Shown in pieces: positions 1-31,688 of a stretch of DNA of 64,000 bases. The notes beneath the pieces were generated by a model. The model was not told the DNA's origin. It saw nothing but the letters and a program-made list of their open reading frames with translations, and made no database searches. Positions within the stretch are counted from its first letter, which is position 1; each line of letters opens with the position of its first letter. The stretch covers positions 1,767,501-1,831,500 of the forward strand of contig WPIO01000002.1 of assembly GCA_009760855.2 (NCBI GenBank). The letters run 5' to 3'. The position numbers were made by a program, and so were the translations under genes. The DNA comes from Cristatella mucedo. Lineage: Eukaryota > Bryozoa > Phylactolaemata > Cristatellidae.

Positions 1-80
1 TTGGTGGTTTTTGTCTGCTTCAGACTCGAACACACGACCTGGGCAATTAATTAAGAGCACCTTACTGTTGGTCTAATTTT
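1..80 (-). mobile_element. tRNA-like SINE head fragment
   Basis: Read on the minus strand, the segment carries AGGTCGTGTGTTCGAGTC, a close match to the RNA polymerase III B box found in the better preserved SINEs of this window. It is cut by the window edge, so the body is not visible. Confidence 0.4.
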
Positions 81-295
81 CTGCAACACATCTGTATGTG
101 GTTGCTGACAAACAAAGGCCATAGCTTAACGGTCAGTTACACTAATTTACTATGTTGTTCTCCATGTGGTCAGGGACTGGAAACACTGGCCCTTAGCAAA
201 TACTTGTTTTGCCATGACATTGATGTTTGGCTACCCTCAGCATGTCAGCCGCTGAGTATGTAGCACACCAGGTGCTGAAGCACATACAAGGGATG

Positions 296-2010
296 ATAAT
301 AATAATAATAATAATAATCACTTGATAAAGCGCCCTCAGAGAACTTAATCTCTCTCTAGGCGCTTTACATTTGCTGCAAAGTGAAATGCAATGGAATGGT
401 AAGTAAAATCATGCTTGAAAAACAAACGAAATGATTAATATGGTTAGGGGTGACATGCACAGGGTCAGCATGCAAATGTGGTTAGTGGCAGCATGCACAG
501 TGTCAGCACGCATAAGCACATCAAGGACGAATCACAGGAACCCACTAAATGCTGTCCTAAATAGGTGTTTTTAGGTTCCTTTTAAATGTGGTCAGGTCAG
601 GGGATGTTCTGACGCAGGTCGGGAGGGAGTTCCAGGCTTTGGGAGCATATGAACTAAATGCACGGTCTCCAAAGGATTTAAGGTTTGTACGAGGTATTTC
701 TAGACTGTTGGATTCCGAAAAGCGGGTGGTACGATGCTTGGCCTGATGGGGTAGTATATCTGACAGATAGGCTGGAGCCATAGAATGAAGGGACCTAAAA
801 GTGAGCGACAAAACCTTGAAGTCAATCCGTTGCTTGACTGGTAGCCAGTGCAGGTCGGCGAGAAGTGGAGTAATGTGGCAACTGCGACGCTCACGACAGA
901 CAAGCCTAGCAGCAGAGTTTTGCACCAGCTGCAATCGCCTGATCGCACATGCTGGTAGGCCAGTAAGCAGTGAGTTGCAGAAGTCGAGACGGGATGTCAC
1001 GAATGCATGGACCAACTTAGATGTGGTATCTTTATCTAAACAAGCCCGAATTTTAGCAATGTTATGAAGCTGAAAATAGGCGGATTTGACTGTGGAGCTG
1101 ATATGGTCGTCTAACGAGAGGTCGCTTTGGAATATGACACCTAGATTCCGAGCTGATTCGACAGGAGATATGCTGGCAGAGCCAATTTTGAGAGTCAGCC
1201 TTTCCAATCTCTGGATCACACTGGGTTTGCCCATAACTAGTAAGTTAGTTTTATCATCGTTTAGTTTTAGAAAATTTGCTGCCATCCATGATCGGATGTG
1301 ATCAATGCATGCAGCAAGTGAGTTGAGAGAATTTGAGGTGCTCGAAGGCTGGGAGGGATCAAAGCAAAGGTACAACTGAGTGTCATCCGCATAGAAGTGA
1401 AAGCCTAGATTGTGCTTGGCAATCACATCAGCAAGAGGCAGAGTATAAACCGTGAAAAGAACCGGACCTAGCACGGAGCCCTGAGGTACTCCATATTTCA
1501 GAGGTACTTCAGATGATCTTTGTCCATTCACGTCAATACTCTGGAGTCTCCCACTGAGATAGGACCTGAATCACTGCAGAGCAGTGCCAGTGATGCCCAG
1601 GCGAGATGAGAGGCGCTCTAGAAGAACTTTGTGATCGATGGTAACAAAAGCTGCCGAAAGATCAAGCAAAACAAGCAGAGACACTCTACCCATGTCTGCA
1701 TTCCTAAGTAGGTCGTTGTATACCCGAAGCAATGCTGACTCTGTGGAGTGATTAGCTCTAAAGCCAGACTGGAACTTACTAGCAAGGTGTGAGGTTTCGA
1801 TATACGAGTTCAGCTGGTCCGCCACGACCCGTTCGAGTGTCTTTGATAGGAATGGTAGAAGGGAAACTGGGCGGTAGTTGCTCAAGTTCTCTTGGTCAAG
1901 TGTAGCTTTCTTGAGAAGTGGCCTGACTACAGCTTTTTTGAAAGGTGCTGGATGCATCTGTAAGAGTAAAGGTACATCTACTGATCCCTGGCTTTCAGCA
2001 GCCATCACTT
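296..2010 (-). mobile_element. L2-like LINE, family A copy 1 (5'-truncated, nearly intact RT)
   Basis: The minus strand encodes reverse transcriptase from the NYRPVSLLP block through [31 protein letters not shown] and FYADDTQLYL to the long C-terminal region typical of L2/CR1 elements. Two open stretches (1571-2008 and 557-1531) share one frame and are separated only by a TGA at 1571-1573, where a second copy has TGG. In the motif-A block the sequence reads [12 protein letters not shown]; relatives have FDTIDH. The endonuclease is absent. The 3' UTR ends in the conserved hairpin and an (ATT)n tail at 296-318. The 5' edge is near 1945-2010. Recent, because it is almost identical to the copy at 9985-10735. 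Confidence 0.9.
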
Positions 2011-3829
2011 GGTTAGCTCATAGTCAGGTTGATGGTCATTGCAGTGTCCTATTCTGTCAGCTGCATTGGCCTCATCCGGCTGCCTTTGTTTACTATTTCC
2101 TTCGTCGGTTGAGTCCAGTGTGATAATCATTGTTGTATTCTCTTCTGCCAACTGTGTTGTGATTTGGAGGATTCTGAATCTGCCAGTTTGGGCCCTACTT
2201 GAGCAACAGTCACCACTGATCCCCATCTGGTGCTGCTTATGTGGCCTTGACTGTAAAGAGCAGGAAAGGTCACTGAACTGCAGACCAGGCCTTTTCGAAA
2301 GCACCTACCGTCTGCCTTTATCGTTGGTATTTGTGCGGACAGGGTATTTATGAGCAGAGCCCCGGCGGATCATGTCTATTTGATATGAGTAGCTCACTGT
2401 CTGTGACTTGCTTCGCTGAGTCATAGTAGTTCCGTCAACGCTGAGCTATCTTGCCGTTTGAAGGAAGTTCGCCATCTTGCTACTCGCCGAGAGTGTGCCA
2501 TCTTGTGGCATGGTGGACTTTCTAGCTTTAATTGGTAGAGATGTTCAGATATCGTTGGCAAGTAATTTCTGTTGCACCAACAAGTCTTTAGACCAGGTTT
2601 AGGGATACCACCACATTTAATATTGTAGAATCCAGATATAATTCTGAGTTTGATAGCAAAGGTGCTTATACAAAACTGTTTAATGGCCAACAAGGACTGT
2701 CGGCTGAAGACAGAATGTCAAAAGAGCAGTTGCAAACTGCATCGTAACACCTATGTTCTAGAATTTTTTCCTGAATTTGTTATGATGCGACATGCTTTCA
2801 ACACTTGCTGAAGTCTTGCCTTTTTGAGGTTACTTATAGAAAGAAGACGATAGCTTATTTTCTTCCAAAAAGCCACGGTAAACAATAAAAGTTTCAATAT
2901 ATGTGCACTTTTGGCCATTTAAAAAGAAAAGGTACCGAGGGCAGTGTTTTGGTGGTACAGAGGATATAGTGCATTTGATCATAGACCTTGCACAAGCAAG
3001 CTCAAAGTTCGGCACTCGCAAGAGCAAAGTAAACTTTCAGCTTAAAATAACTCAATCGTCTTGAAGTGTGACAATTACACCGACCATCCAACCGATGAGC
3101 GGCTTTATTGTGTTTACAATCTGACTGCGTAAAGGGTGGTAGTAAAAAGTCAAAAGCAAATAGCTATTTACTAGGTGCATTAGGTGCCATTTGCTTAGCA
3201 ACCATTCGCACCGATGGAGGTTCCACGGTGGTGTTAGCCGACTTTTACAAACCCCCCATTATTTCCTTGAAAATGGATTGGCTGCCTATCGCCTGCTTGC
3301 CTGCCGATAACTGTCAACAATGGAAACACCACAGTGGCCTTAAACCATATTCCAACATGAAAATGGCCAAACTTATGTTTGTAGTGGCCGTCTGATAATC
3401 TTATTTGAATCCAAACCGCTCCAGATTTTTCTGCATGCACACTAGTTCGTGGGGAGGACTATTTTTTTGCACTTCCTGGCCATACCACGTATGTGGAACT
3501 GCTCATGTGGTGCTCTTCTGCCACGGCTAAGACAAAAAACTATCAGCAAAATAAAATGGAACCTGTTGCTGGTTTATGGCCTGTTGACATTTGTGGCCTA
3601 GTTCGTAATTCGCCACCCTTGCTTAGAACGGTATTGTGCCCTTTAAATTGTTCTACTGCCTTTAATGTCGGCTTGTGCCCCAGCCTCTACAGTCTACACT
3701 ATGGCCTTTAATGTCTGTTTAGGGCATGCCCTTTGATGTCACTGACTCCTTATTTGAGGGAGATGAATCACAGGTTGAGGGGGAGGCAATAACTTCAGAC
3801 CCTTGATTTCACTTGTGTTTCTCGTGCTG
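2011..3829. other. No gene seen
   Basis: Unique-looking, AT-leaning sequence with short open frames on both strands. None shows a recognisable motif or coherent splice boundaries. The first coding exon of the copine gene could lie anywhere upstream of 10741, this stretch included. Confidence 0.4.
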
Positions 3830-4115
3830 CCGAGGCTAATTAGTGGCGGAGGAGAGGGCTAGAGCTCGATGGCCACGTTGAGTTCGTTTCTGCTTGTTCT
3901 GCACCGGCTGCTGCTGTTGGGCGAAAATGCTTCGTCGTGGTTTCGTCAGTGGACGTGTGCATTTTGCCGGAGCAGTGCTGCTTGCGGTTGTTAGTGCTTT
4001 AAAATCTCAAGATGGGTCTAGGCAATGTGAAGGTGACACGGAAGCTTCGTAAAAGCGAGGGGCCGAGGGGCCTTGTCAACTACAAACTGAAGAGGTATTT
4101 TCAGGGTGGTAACAT
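3830..4115 (+). promoter_or_regulatory. CpG-richer segment, candidate promoter or first exon
   Basis: CpG dinucleotides are visibly denser here than in the flanks. An ATG at 4012 opens a short basic reading frame (start MGLGNVKVTRKLRK), with GT dinucleotides nearby. Its possible splice phases do not obviously match the split codon that opens the copine exon at 10741, so linkage to that gene is unproven. Confidence 0.2.
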
Positions 4116-5780
4116 GTATGTCTTCCCATGCTGTGACCGGCCACAAGACGATAGAAAGGGATAACTGACAACTGAGTATGGCTTCTCTGGGTCAAAGGAA
4201 AGCCCCAGTGTGAGCTCTCTCCCAAGTTCTTGGAAGAGGCCCTGACAATGCTGTAAGTGTTGCTACGGTTTGTAGGAGGCTCTCGGAGCATGGCATGTAT
4301 AGAATTCTCAGCAAGCCCAAGCCGTTAATTAGCGAGTGACAACGAAAAAGCGCTCACTAGTGGGCAAGTCAGCATGCCGGCTTCACAACTGATGTCTAGA
4401 GCCGTTATATGGACCGACAGAGGTAAATTCATGATCCGCAGAGACAGCAAACGAAGGTCTTTTGTCAGCCCTAGAAAAGGTGCAGACTACGACTCGAACA
4501 GCCGTGCTTAGGAATGGCTTTGGAAGAGTGCTTGTTTGGTCATTTTTTTTCGGCCTCTGGCGGTATGTATTCACTGCATTCACGGGATTATGTATTCATA
4601 GACGTCCAAAAGGATGGGTTGCCCTCTGCCAGAGAGCGCTTGTGGTGGGGATACTCTGTTTGGCTAATGGATAATGCTACCAATCATACTCCGAGGGTAA
4701 CAAATCAATTCTTAGCAGACACAGGTGCCTCAAGTCCTTAGTTGGCCGAGCCAATCTCAAGATCTCGACCCCACTGAGCATCCACGGGTCAAATTGGGAG
4801 CATTCACTTAGAGCCGACAACTGCAGCTCGTAGTCTCTCTTGATCACCTTTCTGGTCGGCTTAAGCAGCTGCCGGACTTCGGAATTATGCATGCTTGCTA
4901 AAAGCTGATCAAGCCAATGTCCCGGCAAGTACAAGTTATAAATATTATGGTACAAATAAAAGTTATAAGAATTAAGGTGGTTTGACCTCTTATTTGTGTG
5001 AGTATCAACCGGTTCATGCATGACCTAGATTCTCGATTGAAAATATTAAAACACCACGTGTGCATGTTTTCGGTGTTGTTAGGTGAAGATTAGGTCTATC
5101 GACGTAGGTGACAGAAGCTTGCTGGAGATAGACGTCGGTCCTCGTAAATACTTTTGTGTATATACGAGTGCAGCTCAATTATCTTAATTATCTTATTATC
5201 TTGACTATCATGTTGACCCCCAACTGATGATCCAGCCTATTAACGGCTCCACTATGATTACAATCTGGCTAGGGAATAAGTAGTAGCCTGTGCATCTGTT
5301 TCTTACTGGCGCTCAGCCAGACATGGAAAAAACGCGTTTTAGGCTAAGCCACGACAAATAACTTTTGCCTTCTGAAGAGCTAGTGAACAACCCCAGCCTT
5401 GCCTTGGCAGAAGAAAGTCTTGTGGCAAGAGCCATCTCTATTAGCAGGGATGAGCAGGTAGAGCAAGGTTCCTCTCGAAGCAGTGCTTCCAGCATTCCAA
5501 GCACCGCTACTAGTTATTTGATGTAATGATGTAGCCATCAATGTACATAGCATTGTGATAAAGGATGCTCTTCTCTGGAAGCCGTTATTGGTAATAGTGA
5601 TAGCACTCACTGGTTGAGCTGCCATGTTAGCGTCGCTGGGCATTGCTTACAGTAGGGAACAGGGTGGTCGGCCTCTCTTGTTACACTGTTTAGGCTTGAT
5701 GCTGATGATGATTCCTGCTTTTCGAAACCTGCTGAGGGCCTGAGTAGGCTTTAAAGCAGATTCGGTATAAAATCAACCTA
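4116..5780. other. No gene seen
   Basis: Short open frames only, without recognisable domains, and no clear repeat similarity to other parts of the window. Confidence 0.4.
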
Positions 5781-5784
5781 AGGG

Positions 5785-6250
5785 GGAATGTCAAGAGAAT
5801 ACTACCAAAATTTGTCCAACAGTCGAACATTTGTTTAGGGTACCTTTCAATTGACAAATATGTTATAAACGGGATCGGAAGCAATGACGACTTCTACATA
5901 AAAGAAAAAATGATTGTGCAAACCATGTCTAACCCGGATGTAAACCGGAAGCAACATATCTACAGGTGACAAATGTACCGATTTCTGCATCGTATGTGAC
6001 TTGTATCCCAATTTGTCGGACCTTGGTAGATGGAGGTACATGTGTGAAGCTTGTTGAGGGGCATTCTTGTGATTTGTATACAGCTTAATTTTCAGTATAG
6101 CTTGCCTGGTATACCTTCAGTTATACCTTCAGTATAACTTGGCTAACCATGTATCATAGTGAAATTTGAAGTGCAAGTTAGTTCTGTTTGTTTACATTAG
6201 GCTAAACAAAATTCTAATTTCGGGTGGATACATTTTGCTGTATTCGTCAT
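5785..6250. mobile_element. Inverted-repeat element, copy 1 (cysteine-rich remnant)
   Basis: The segment starting GGGGGAATGTCAAGAGAATAC is related to 24358-24760, partly in inverted order. On + it still encodes KCTDFCIVCDLYPNLSDLG, then RWRYMCEAC and a stop. The second copy preserves the C-x3-C-x2-C core (KCTDLCILCDL) on its other strand. A decayed DNA transposon carrying a zinc-binding C-terminal tail is a reasonable reading; the superfamily is not established. Confidence 0.45.
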
Positions 6251-6439
6251 CAAACGACCTGGAGCTTATATTTTCTGCAACATGTACCACAAAATGTATC
6301 CCACCGAAATCAGAAATGTTTTACAGTTCAGTTCAATATACAACGAACTTTAGTGAGAGAACCTCAGCAGCTTTTGGTTCAAGAAGCATAGTCGGGAAGC
6401 ATAGCATAGTCAGGAAACTGTTGATGAATTAGACTTTTA

Positions 6440-6716
<277 letters not shown>

Positions 6717-7486
6717 GTGCCGATTCATTTTATTGATGTCAGTTGAGAGTTAAGCTTGGATTAGCACATTTTTTTATAGGTGCAATGGCTTATTTTCTGA
6801 TATAGAAGATATGCCGTGGTAGTCTCCTGCACCAGGTGGTGATCGATGAGTTTTTATGGTGTGGGCCATTTTCAAAACAAGTACTCAACGTGATCACGGA
6901 TGCTATACTAGCATTGTGCCAGGTGGGGCAATTAAAAGATCCAGATGGCCTTTGAGTCTGACATCCACCGGCCAAATAAGGAAGTTTAGGAGGCTTTGGC
7001 TGACAGCTAGCACAATGGACAATGCTGCAGCCATATAAGTCAGACCTTTCTGTAACAACCACTACGTTCGGCCGGCCAAAAGGCAGCCCAGTTGACTGTC
7101 CAAAGTGATTACATGAATAAGAGGCTATTATGCAGACGTGCTAGCTAACGAGTGACTCATTTCCAAAGCTATGCCTACTTATTTGTATTATCATGCATTA
7201 ATTACGACCGACCTGGTAACAGAATTGCACTGACAAAGAGTGTATTAGCTAAACTATATGGAAAAGCATTAAAGTTGCAGAAATTTATCTTGATTTATCT
7301 TTGTATCCCCTTTCTACAGCTCTCTTCTGCCCTCATCCCTATTGTCGCTGTTTCTCTCTTGATCACGCTATTCTGTCTTATCAGTCTTATCAGTCTCACA
7401 GTTTCTCTACATCTTCACCTCTGTCTTGCTCTCTGTGTCTCTCACTTTCACACTCAAGCTTTCCCAGAAGCTCTCCTACCCTCAAA

Positions 7487-7489
<3 letters not shown>

Positions 7490-7582
<93 letters not shown>

Positions 7583-7589
7583 CTCTCTC
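7490..7589. repeat. (CT)n microsatellite
   Basis: Around 95 bp of CT dinucleotides. The open frames that cross it are Ser-Leu repeats caused by the tract, not genes. Confidence 0.95.
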
Positions 7590-7692
7590 ACCTTACCAAG
7601 CTCTCTCACTCTCTGTTCTTCAACTATTGCCACCCTCACATAAATTGTCTGTGTATCTTGTTTGGCTACTATGCTAGAAAATGAAGGAGGAG

Positions 7693-7701
7693 GAAGAGAG
7701 A

Positions 7702-7798
<97 letters not shown>
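7693..7798. repeat. (GA)n microsatellite
   Basis: About 105 bp of GA dinucleotides, the reverse complement of the CT tract about 100 bp upstream, so the pair forms a potential hairpin. Confidence 0.95.
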
Positions 7799-7799
<1 letters not shown>

Positions 7800-7800
<1 letters not shown>

Positions 7801-9055
7801 AAAGTAGGAGTGGCAGCCACAATTAGGGGTTGCACTCCGGCAGGGAGGGGTGGTGCTATATTGTTATTCCTACTGGAGATGGTCTCCAACATGTAGCAAG
7901 AACAGATGTAGATTGTCCTTCTGTACTGTGCCCAAGCAACCACCAACCTCTGACGAGTGAAATACGTGGTCTAAGCTTTGTTTTGGTTTTTCTCCGCTTT
8001 GTCCCAGTCCTTGACCCACATTGAGCGCTGATGTTGACCAAGCATGCACTTGTACAATTGCTGAAACAAGCATGAGAGTGCAACATCGATTGACGTTACT
8101 AGTCACTATTGGGTCAAAAACTCAGCAACTTTATGCCTCAACTTGGGCTATATGTATGTTTCGATGATCCCAACTTTTTCCTATTTTCTTACTACTTTCT
8201 TCGTAGTCTGCTGTCTAAGACATCAGAGCAAGCATACTAGCTAGGAAGTCTGTAAGAAGCAGTGAAGCAAGGGTAAACTTCGTTAGCCAATACTTGAAGA
8301 AATGATAACCTCACAACCAATCAGAACTATTTAGTCCCGCTGTCTTTAAAAAACGATGTCTGACAGCCGTGTCCTGCTACAGCCCATGTTAAGGGGACTG
8401 TGTGAGCATCGAGTGACAATGCATAACTTAACACAGCAAAACAGTGATTGCTGAAAGGAAACGGCATCGCTATCGTTTGGCTCATGCTTGTCATTTCTTT
8501 AGGACCGAGCAAAGTATATCAATGCGAAAATCACAGCTCACTGCAAATGATGTCTCTGTGGGTAGGGCTTGTTGGAAGACTGTCCAACCACATTATTTAC
8601 ACTGACAATTTTCTGTCCATAAGTTTTCCTTGAGAGACGTTAACAGGCCCATAACGACTGGTTCGATCTTTCTACAGTGTATGGTAGGAAGAAAGTAAAT
8701 TGCTTATTTATGGGATGCTTGAAGTGGAACCGATGTTTGGATTCCAAGTGAGCTGCTCTCCTGAGGATCCGAAGACTAGTGTGGTCTTGTTGCACGTGCA
8801 CTTGGCTCTTCGGCTGCTTTCTTCTCTGACTCTGGATTGTTGCTATCGAGCACCGCAATGGAAGACCTAACTCAGACAGAGTAGCTATCATCAGAGTTTC
8901 TATCAGCTGAATGATCTGTAGCAGTGCCCAAACATCCGTGTTCTGACTCGAATTCCTGCTTTTTTTTAAATCTGTTGGCAATACTGGATTTCTAACACAC
9001 TGCATGGCTAGCAGCACTACTACTTATGCTGCTGGGTGTCGGGCTTTGCTCTGGC
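7800..9055. other. No gene seen
   Basis: Short unrelated open frames without domain motifs. It lies upstream of the copine gene and could contain its undetected first exon. Confidence 0.4.
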
Positions 9056-9057
9056 AC

Positions 9058-9160
9058 ATTTTATAATAATAATGTTAGTAATAATAGTTGGTTTGTGTAT
9101 AACACCCCGAGAGAGCTTAACCTCTATCCAAGGGCTTTACAACTGGCTCGTGGCTTATCT
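9058..9160 (-). mobile_element. SINE/LINE 3' tail fragment
   Basis: On the minus strand it reads AAGCCCTTGGATAGAGG then TTAAGCTCTCTCGGGGTG and runs into a TTATTATT-rich end. This is the hairpin-plus-ATT tail seen on SINE type 1 and family A LINEs. Confidence 0.55.
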
Positions 9161-9984
9161 TTTAGATCATGGTGGCTAAGAAATGCAATTCCTTGCAAAT
9201 TTTCTCTAGCCCACATCTAATCCTTCATGTTCGGTCCCATCAACTTGATTTGTCTGTCTTTATACTTTTTAATGGTGTCTTTTTTCTCCTTCACTTTTTT
9301 GACCCCACATTCTCTTGTTTATCGTTTTCTTGTCTCTTAAACTTATCTTAAAGATCTTGCTCTTTCTTTTTACTGTGAGTTCTTGTAGTGACTGCACTCT
9401 TCCATGTTCTAGCATATTCTGCCATTGTAGGCTGGGTGACTGCATATGCCGGTGTGTAGCCAGGCACTTGCTGATTCTTGCATGTCGCTGATTGTCTTTT
9501 AAAATGGGTTTGCTGATAGCTCTTCAGCTGCTGGTGTTGAACGTCCTGTGCTCAACTCAAAGGATGGCAAGACGTTTTTGTCTGTAATGCCTCGTAGTGT
9601 TATGATGTTATATAAAGACAGCTGGCAGTTCAGCAGCATTACGATGAGCAGCCAAGTACATCGGCGGGAGAGGGGGGGTTTGGGCAGGGGCAGCAACCTG
9701 GGCTACCCTCTATAATTATGCCGCCTATCCCCCCCCCCCGACTGTCACCAGCAACAAAATTACGTACTTTTATTCGATGAGCAACTTTCGTTTGTGTGTC
9801 GAATAAACACTATGTACAGCTGTATTTTTACATTACTAATCGATCTTGCCCCTATATGAAAGGCCTGACCTGCACATGACCTGTTGTGGTTGTGTGCATA
9901 AGATAAGGCTGCAGTAGGAGCTTGCTCTATCGGCCCTACTAATTGCATCCTAATTCCTGTCAGAAGAGCAGCTGGTGCTGTTAT

Positions 9985-10735
9985 GAAAAATAAAGATACC
10001 ACGTCCAAGTTGGTCCATGCATTCGTGACATCCCGTCTCGACTTCTGCAACTCACTGCTTACTGGCCTACCAGCATGTGCGATCAGGCGATTGCAGCTTG
10101 TGCAAAACTCTGCTGCTAGGCTTGTCTGTCGTGAGCGTCGCAGTTGCCACATTACTCCACTTCTCGCCGACCTGCACTGGCTACCAGTCAAGCAACGGAT
10201 TGACTTCAAGGTTTTGTCGCTCACTTTTAGGTCCCTTCATTCTATGGCTCCAGCCTATCTGTCAGATATACTACCCCATCAGGCCAAGCATCGTACCACC
10301 TGCTTTTCGGAATCCAACAGTCTAGAAATACCTCGTACAAACCTTAAATCCTTTGGAGACCGTGCATTTAGTTCATATGCTCCCAAAGCCTGGAACTCCC
10401 TCCCGACCTGCGTCAGAACATCCCCTGACCTGACCACATTTAAAAGGAACCTAAAAACACCTATTTAGGACAGCATTTAGTGGGTCCCTGTGATTCGTCC
10501 TTGATGTGCTTATGCGTGCTGACACTGTGCATGCTGCCACTAACCACATTTGCATGCTGACCCTGTGCATGTCACCCCTAACCATATTAATCATTTCGTT
10601 TGTTTTTCAAGCATGATTTTACTTACCATTCCATTGCATTTCACTTTGCAGCAAATGTAAAGCGCCTAGAGAGAGATTAAGTTCTCTGAGGGCGCTTTAT
10701 CAAGTGAATTAGTATTATTATTATTATAATGATGT
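9985..10735 (+). mobile_element. L2-like LINE, family A copy 2 (5'-truncated)
   Basis: Encodes the last ~160 residues of the LINE protein (from [12 protein letters not shown] to KRNLKTPI and stop), then the 3' UTR, hairpin and ATT tail. The protein differs from copy 1 by a single residue that I can see (HRTTC against HRTTR). It ends only a few bases before the copine splice acceptor at 10740. Confidence 0.92.
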
Positions 10736-10740
10736 TGTAG

Positions 10741-29440
<18,700 letters not shown>

Positions 29441-30690
29441 ACGCCGAGCCTGCTTGCCACTTAGCTCCACGCCACCAGCTTTGCATGATTAACATGCTTG
29501 TCAGTTGCCATAATTGCAATGGTCCTGGTGAGAAATAAGTACTCTGCTCAAATGGTCATAGGCCTTCCTAGTCTTTGATGGCGATCGCCATTTTACAAAT
29601 TGATCAATATTACCTGCTGAGCAATATGCAGTAGCCTTTGGGGAATCTGTGGTGTTTGCACTGATGTGCAGTCCAGACCGTCTGAGGTTGACCTTAGCAA
29701 CGGCTTGCTGCTTGTCGAGGTTGAATGTTGATGTTAAAGCAACTGGCCTGTATGTGGCTCTAAGTTTTTGTGATCGGGTATTGTGCTGTCGCTTCTTCTT
29801 CCCGTCACTTCAATCTAACCTTAGAACTTGATAATGTAGATGCTAATTTCTCTCGACGTGCTTATTTATTCCTTTATTCACTCTAGCTTCTTGTGCCATG
29901 CACAAATTCTTCAGGCTTCCCACAATTACAAATGTGGCCACAATGAGCTGCTTCAACTCGTTCTATTTGGGAGCTTGGACATACACTTTATAAAGACTCG
30001 TGCTAGGCAACAATTTCTCTCAACTGTTTGCCAATCTCTCGTTTTAAGAAGTGCTACTGCTGTTACTTTTGAGTCATCTCCTATACAATTGTAGCCAGAA
30101 TATCTGTAGAAACCTAGCTTCATGTCCTGCTGTTTTTTCAAATTTTTAGCTGCTAACGATGTATCAACTGCATGTGAACAAGAATGGAGATCCTGCGATT
30201 TAACGAATAAATTATTATCAGTGCTGCTCATTTTTGTTATCTGAAGCTGCATACGTAGTCACACGTGCTATAATATGCATTTTACCTGTGGAGGAGGCTG
30301 AGAGGGATGTAGTGCATCGCGTTGGTCTGGCTGGAAGCAGCTAGCTGGTAGCAGTGATCCAACTACGAATTTGGTACAGATCTATACTTTGTTATGGACT
30401 CCATTATGGCACACAATGAGCAAAAGTTTTCTTAAATCGGCTGAAAAATATAGGCAGGTTTTTTTTTAGAAGCCTGGCATCGAAATGCCAATCGAATGCT
30501 GTCGAATCAATATCTATAATCTCTTTTTAGTTATTCTGCCCAACAGCAAACTGCCAATCGTGGCAGTAGTTTGTCGCCCCCTCTCCAGGTAGCAGGTCTT
30601 GCTTTATTTAAGATTTTTGAGATCTAGTTTATTCTTGATTTATACTCCCTTTCTTGTTGATGTAATTGTCTAGTACAATCTGTGCTTTAA
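29441..30690. other. Copine 3' UTR and downstream DNA
   Basis: No further coding signal after the copine stop; a poly(A) signal candidate lies at 30206. Confidence 0.5.
30206..30211 (+). terminator. Candidate poly(A) signal of the copine gene
   Basis: AATAAA lies about 770 bp after the copine stop codon and is the first canonical hexamer I see downstream. No transcript evidence is available, so this is a placement by motif only. Confidence 0.4.
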
Positions 30691-30694
30691 ATTT

Positions 30695-31688
30695 TATGTA
30701 GACGGCACCCAGCTGTACCTTCGCATTGATCCCATCTCACCTTCCAACACTGTCTCAATCTCGCATAACTCCCTTGCAGCATCTGTACCTGACATTCGCT
30801 CTCGGATGGAAGCAAACTTGATCAAATCTAAAGCATTACTTACTTGGTTATTGGAAAGCCTAACCGTCGAAGTTGGCTTGGCCGGCACATCTCTCTTGTT
30901 ATTTGCACGGAATCTTGGTGTCCTGTTCTAAAAGCAAAAATCACTATACGACATCAGGTCCACAGTTAAATGCCATATTTCAGCTTCGTACCATTGCAAA
31001 AAATTGGGCCTACATAGAAAAGATACTGCAGCCCAGCTAGTCATTTGTGACATATAGTCTAGACTTGTGTAGCTCACTACTCGCAGATCTTCCTACCTGT
31101 GGATGAAGTTGGTACAAAACACAGCAGCTAGGCTTGTCATTCGTGAACGTCCAAACTGCCAAAATTCAAGATTTCACACCTACCTTCACTATTCCTACTG
31201 CACTACTTCTCATTAAGCAACATCTCGACTTTGCGACTCTGTTGCTCACTTGTAAATCTCTTCATTCTCTTGCTCTGCCCTACTAATTGGAAGTATAGTA
31301 TTCTTAATAAGGCTTTGAATCGTAACACCAGCTCATCTGACCCAATTTGGTTGGCTGTGCCCCTTACCAGCCTTTGGAGACCGTGCCTTTAGTTTGTTAG
31401 CTCACAAAGTGTGAAGCTCAGCCCCAAATGACTCACGATATCATCTGATTTGACGAAATTTAAAATGAAGCTACAATCCCACTTTTTCCTCACTCAGTTG
31501 CTTTATCTGTGTAAACTGTCTTTTGTATGATTAAGTGCTGGTAACATGCACATTGTTATAGCATGCACATTGTGTATGTCATCACAAACCAATCGACATG
31601 TTTCCTTTGCCAGTATACCTATGTAACGTACCCAAAATGAGATTTAGTTCACTCAGGGTGCTATGCGAATGAAATTATTATCATTAAT
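30695..31688 (+). mobile_element. Decayed family A LINE fragment
   Basis: Collinear remains of RT from the region after FYADD (GTQLYLRIDP) through HNSLAASVPDIRSRME to the 3' UTR and a weak hairpin before ATTATTATC. Heavily mutated. Confidence 0.7.

Noticed and set aside
1086-1301. Plus-strand frames inside the LINE at 296-2010
   Set aside because: Shadows of the minus-strand reverse transcriptase; the same frames recur wherever the LINE is present.
5313-5643. Overlapping minus-strand open frames
   Set aside because: No recognisable motif, no splice support, and composition like the surrounding non-coding DNA.
7152-7946. Several long open frames of Ser-Leu or Arg-Glu repeats
   Set aside because: They exist only because CT and GA dinucleotide tracts lack stop codons in every frame; there are no flanking conserved residues.
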